Below are positions 5,111 through 6,713 of a DNA stretch of 6,713 nucleotides, in pieces. The notes under the pieces are model-generated. The model was not told the DNA's origin, did no database searches, and was given only the letters and a program-made list of their open reading frames with translations. The translations under genes and the position numbers were made by a program. Numbering within the stretch: the first letter of the stretch is position 1; every line of letters begins with the position of its first letter. This stretch comes from DUEL01 sp964580565 (lineage in GTDB: Bacteria; Chloroflexota; Anaerolineae; B4-G1; DUEL01): positions 1 to 6,713 of the forward strand of contig CAZOLN010000139.1 in NCBI GenBank assembly GCA_964580565.1, given 5' to 3'.

Positions 5111-6510
5111 TGCTCGAGGATGTAATCGATCCGCTCCGGCGGCGGCACCGGCGTCAGCAGGTACACGTCCACCCAGCGGTACCAGAGGACCAGGTTGTCG
5201 TCGTCGTATCCCAGGTCGATCCGCCGCCCCCTGATCGCTCCGCCCGTGTCGGCCGCCAGACCGACGCCGTAGCCTGGTACGTACACCTGGCTTCCCAGCG
5301 GCACGACCCGGGGGTCCACCGCCACGATCCCGTAGCGCATCGGCAACCCCAGCCGCGTCCGGCCGTAATAAGGGCTGGTCCTCGGTACCCCGGCGGTGGA
5401 CGCGCTGTAGGAGGTCGCCAGCATCCGGATCACCCGCCAGTACTCCACCGTGCCCTGGGGGGTCTCCAGTTGGCGGACCACGATCTTGGTCCCGTAGCCG
5501 ATGATCTTGGTGGTCGGCGGGACGGCGACGTACTCGTTCTCCAGCGTGCGGGAGATCTCCGCGCCGTTCTCGTACCGCACCCGCCACCGTCGCTTCAGCA
5601 TGCCCGGCGCGCCCTCCTGGAGCACGCGCCGGTGGTCGATCTCCAGGTCGGGGTCGGGCTGCCAGACCACGTCGAAGGGGATCGGCGACTGCTCGACGAC
5701 GAACTCTTCCGCGACCCTCACGACCTCGATCGTCGTCTCGTCGCCCAGGGAAGCGTCCAGCGGCGGGCGAGTGTAGTCCTGACCGGAGAGAACGATCCCC
5801 AGGTCGGCCAAAACCTCTCCTACCCGCTCCCGATGCGTGCGGGTGCGGATCGTCCGCCCGTCCACCCGCACCACGACCGGTCGGGATCGCTCCACGTAGA
5901 TGTGGGTGCCCGCCGTCAGCGGCTCCCCCAGGCCCGGCCGGACGCGGTCGGCCAGATAGAGGGTCAGGCCGATCTCCCGCAACGCCTCCCCCACCGTCCG
6001 GGCGGTGGTGTAGAAAGTGACCGAACCTCCGTCCTCGTGGAGGGTGACGGGGACCGCCCGTCGGACGATGAGGCGGAGCGCGGGGCTGCCGCTCCCGGGG
6101 TCGATCATCTCTGTGAGGACCCGGTCGTAGGGCCCGAGGGGGATCCCTGCCTCCTGGAGGATCTGCTCTGGAGTGGCCGCGTGGGTACGGACCTGCCACC
6201 GTCGGCCGTCGGCCTCGATCCAGACGGGGCGGGCGTGGACCACGCGGATGGTCATTCTGGGGGAAAGGGGGGTGTCGACGGAGGGCTCGACGATGTCTTC
6301 CGGATGGAGCGCTACCCCCACGTCCAGCAGCAGCGCGCCGACCGTCGCCTGGTGGGTGCGAAGGGGGCGGGCCACGTTGTCGACGACCAGCGTGACGGGC
6401 GTGGAGCCAGCCTGGTACCCTGCCGCCACTCCGATCACGAGGACCAAAGCGGCCAGGGTGACCAGACCGCGGGCGAGGGATGGCGATACCGACCGGGAAG
6501 TTCGTTCCAT
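5107..6510 (-). CDS. YabE-like cell-wall protein: four DUF348 repeats, G5 and 3D domains
   Basis: The 467-residue exported or membrane-anchored protein has a basic N-terminus and one hydrophobic segment (about 13-32). Four DUF348-type repeats follow, each a beta pair plus helix: VTLVVDNVARPLRTHQATVG (39-58), PVWIEADGRRWQVRTHAATP (95-114), PVTLHEDGGSVTFYTTARTV (154-173) and PVVVRVDGRTIRTRTHRERV (211-230). A G5 domain (about 267-346) precedes a 3D domain (about 362-435) with the three aspartates of that fold: D399 (AVDP), D421 (AADTGG) and D432 (RIDLGY). The 3D domain is shared with MltA-type lytic transglycosylases and with Rpf/Sps/YabE proteins, so peptidoglycan remodelling is the likely role. 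ATG at 6510 with AGGT at 6520-6517 is preferred; an upstream in-frame start at 6630 would lie within the SRP RNA. Its neighbour rsmA matches the yabE-ksgA gene order of Bacillus. Confidence 0.9.
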   Translation of the reverse strand: MERTSRSVSPSLARGLVTLAALVLVIGVAAGYQAGSTPVTLVVDNVARPLRTHQATVGALLLDVGVALHPEDIVEPSVDTPLSPRMTIRVVHARPVWIEADGRRWQVRTHAATPEQILQEAGIPLGPYDRVLTEMIDPGSGSPALRLIVRRAVPVTLHEDGGSVTFYTTARTVGEALREIGLTLYLADRVRPGLGEPLTAGTHIYVERSRPVVVRVDGRTIRTRTHRERVGEVLADLGIVLSGQDYTRPPLDASLGDETTIEVVRVAEEFVVEQSPIPFDVVWQPDPDLEIDHRRVLQEGAPGMLKRRWRVRYENGAEISRTLENEYVAVPPTTKIIGYGTKIVVRQLETPQGTVEYWRVIRMLATSYSASTAGVPRTSPYYGRTRLGLPMRYGIVAVDPRVVPLGSQVYVPGYGVGLAADTGGAIRGRRIDLGYDDDNLVLWYRWVDVYLLTPVPPPERIDYILEQ

Positions 6511-6523
6511 CCGTCGACCTACG

Positions 6524-6552
6524 AAAACGGGCGGCGGCAGGGCCGTCGCCCG
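6524..6552 (-). terminator. Intrinsic terminator behind the SRP RNA
   Basis: On the minus strand an 11-position GC-rich stem (6552-6542 with 6538-6528, one A/C mismatch at 6546/6534) closes on a 3-base loop and is followed by TTTT (6527-6524). It lies shortly after the predicted 3' end of the SRP RNA and only 13 bases before the ATG of the YabE-like gene. The T-run is short, so termination may be incomplete. Confidence 0.65.
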
Positions 6553-6564
6553 CAAGTTTCCGGT

Positions 6565-6713
6565 GGTCGTGCACCCCCCTTCGAACCGCCTCGCACGGCT
6601 TGTCTGGGCCATCCGGCTCCGGGCAGGCACCCCTGCGGCACCCAGGAGGGACTCCTTACCGTTGCTTCCTCCCGGACCTGGCGGGGTTCGGAGGCTCCTG
6701 CCGCGCAGGACCC
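6565..6713 (-). ncRNA. Signal recognition particle RNA, bacterial large type, 3' part (5' end outside window)
   Basis: This is the RNA scaffold of the protein-targeting particle, which binds Ffh. The minus strand shows the conserved helix 8: symmetric loop CAGG (6680-6677) opposite AGCA (6666-6663), stem TCC/GGA, and GNRA tetraloop GGGA (6673-6670). GGGTCCTGCGC (6713-6703) and GTGCCGCAGGG (6641-6631) match my recollection of the Bacillus subtilis scRNA. Flanking arms pair: CCTGC (6709-6705) with GCAGG (6636-6632), and CAGGAG (6700-6695) with CTCCTG (6648-6643). After the point where a small 4.5S RNA would end, the sequence continues to GGTGCACG (6575-6568), which resembles the 3' end of the Alu domain in the large bacterial type. 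About 150 bases are present; the 5' Alu half is cut off. The SRP identity is strong, the large type is probable, and the exact 3' end is approximate. Confidence 0.9.

Noticed and set aside
5111..6574. Upstream extension of the rsmA frame, which would make a fusion protein of about 760 residues
   Set aside because: The extension overlaps the YabE-like gene in a different frame and has no domain; RsmA homology begins at MRDETRR from ATG 5110.
6578..6590. GGTTCGAA motif resembling a tRNA T-loop
   Set aside because: The flanking bases do not form a T-stem and no acceptor or anticodon arm is present; it belongs to the Alu-like 3' part of the SRP RNA.
6511..6630. Longer N-terminus for the YabE-like protein starting at 6630
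   Set aside because: It would place the start codon inside the SRP RNA and run through the terminator hairpin, and the added residues resemble no signal sequence.

Overview
The window is a compact, very GC-rich bacterial segment in which every supported gene lies on the minus strand, so transcription runs from high to low coordinates. The most likely source is a high-GC, possibly thermophilic member of the Chloroflexota (Anaerolineae-like). This is inferred from the style of the proteins: a lipoprotein with Pro/Thr linkers joining a cohesin-like domain to LysM repeats, and the character of the RsmA and ETF proteins. A high-GC Firmicute cannot be excluded, because the SRP RNA type and the YabE-like/RsmA gene pair are also Firmicute traits.

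In transcription order, the right edge holds the 3' part of a large-type (Bacillus-like, Alu-containing) signal recognition particle RNA, whose 5' half lies outside the window. A hairpin plus short T-run follows it. Next comes a YabE-like cell-wall protein with four DUF348 repeats, a G5 domain and a 3D domain. Its stop codon overlaps the start of rsmA (16S rRNA dimethyltransferase) in an ATGA junction. A tract of seven imperfect 8-bp tandem repeats covers the end of rsmA and the gap to the next gene. That gene encodes a secreted lipoprotein with a cohesin-like domain, a Pro/Thr-rich linker and two C-terminal LysM domains.

The left half is a second transcription unit: an acyl-CoA dehydrogenase gene followed by etfB and etfA. 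The genes are 12 and 10 bases apart and each has a strong Shine-Dalgarno sequence. The dehydrogenase oxidises an acyl-CoA, the EtfAB heterodimer accepts the electrons, and a partner outside the window would pass them to quinone or another acceptor. A plausible promoter (TATAAT -10 element) precedes the dehydrogenase gene. A perfect 13-bp palindrome sits at the predicted transcription start, which suggests repressor control. Hairpin-forming inverted repeats follow etfA at the left edge.

I see no mobile element, CRISPR array, tRNA or clearly novel multi-gene system. The points most worth a second look are the unlisted SRP RNA, the promoter-overlapping palindrome, the octamer repeat tract and the cohesin-LysM lipoprotein.
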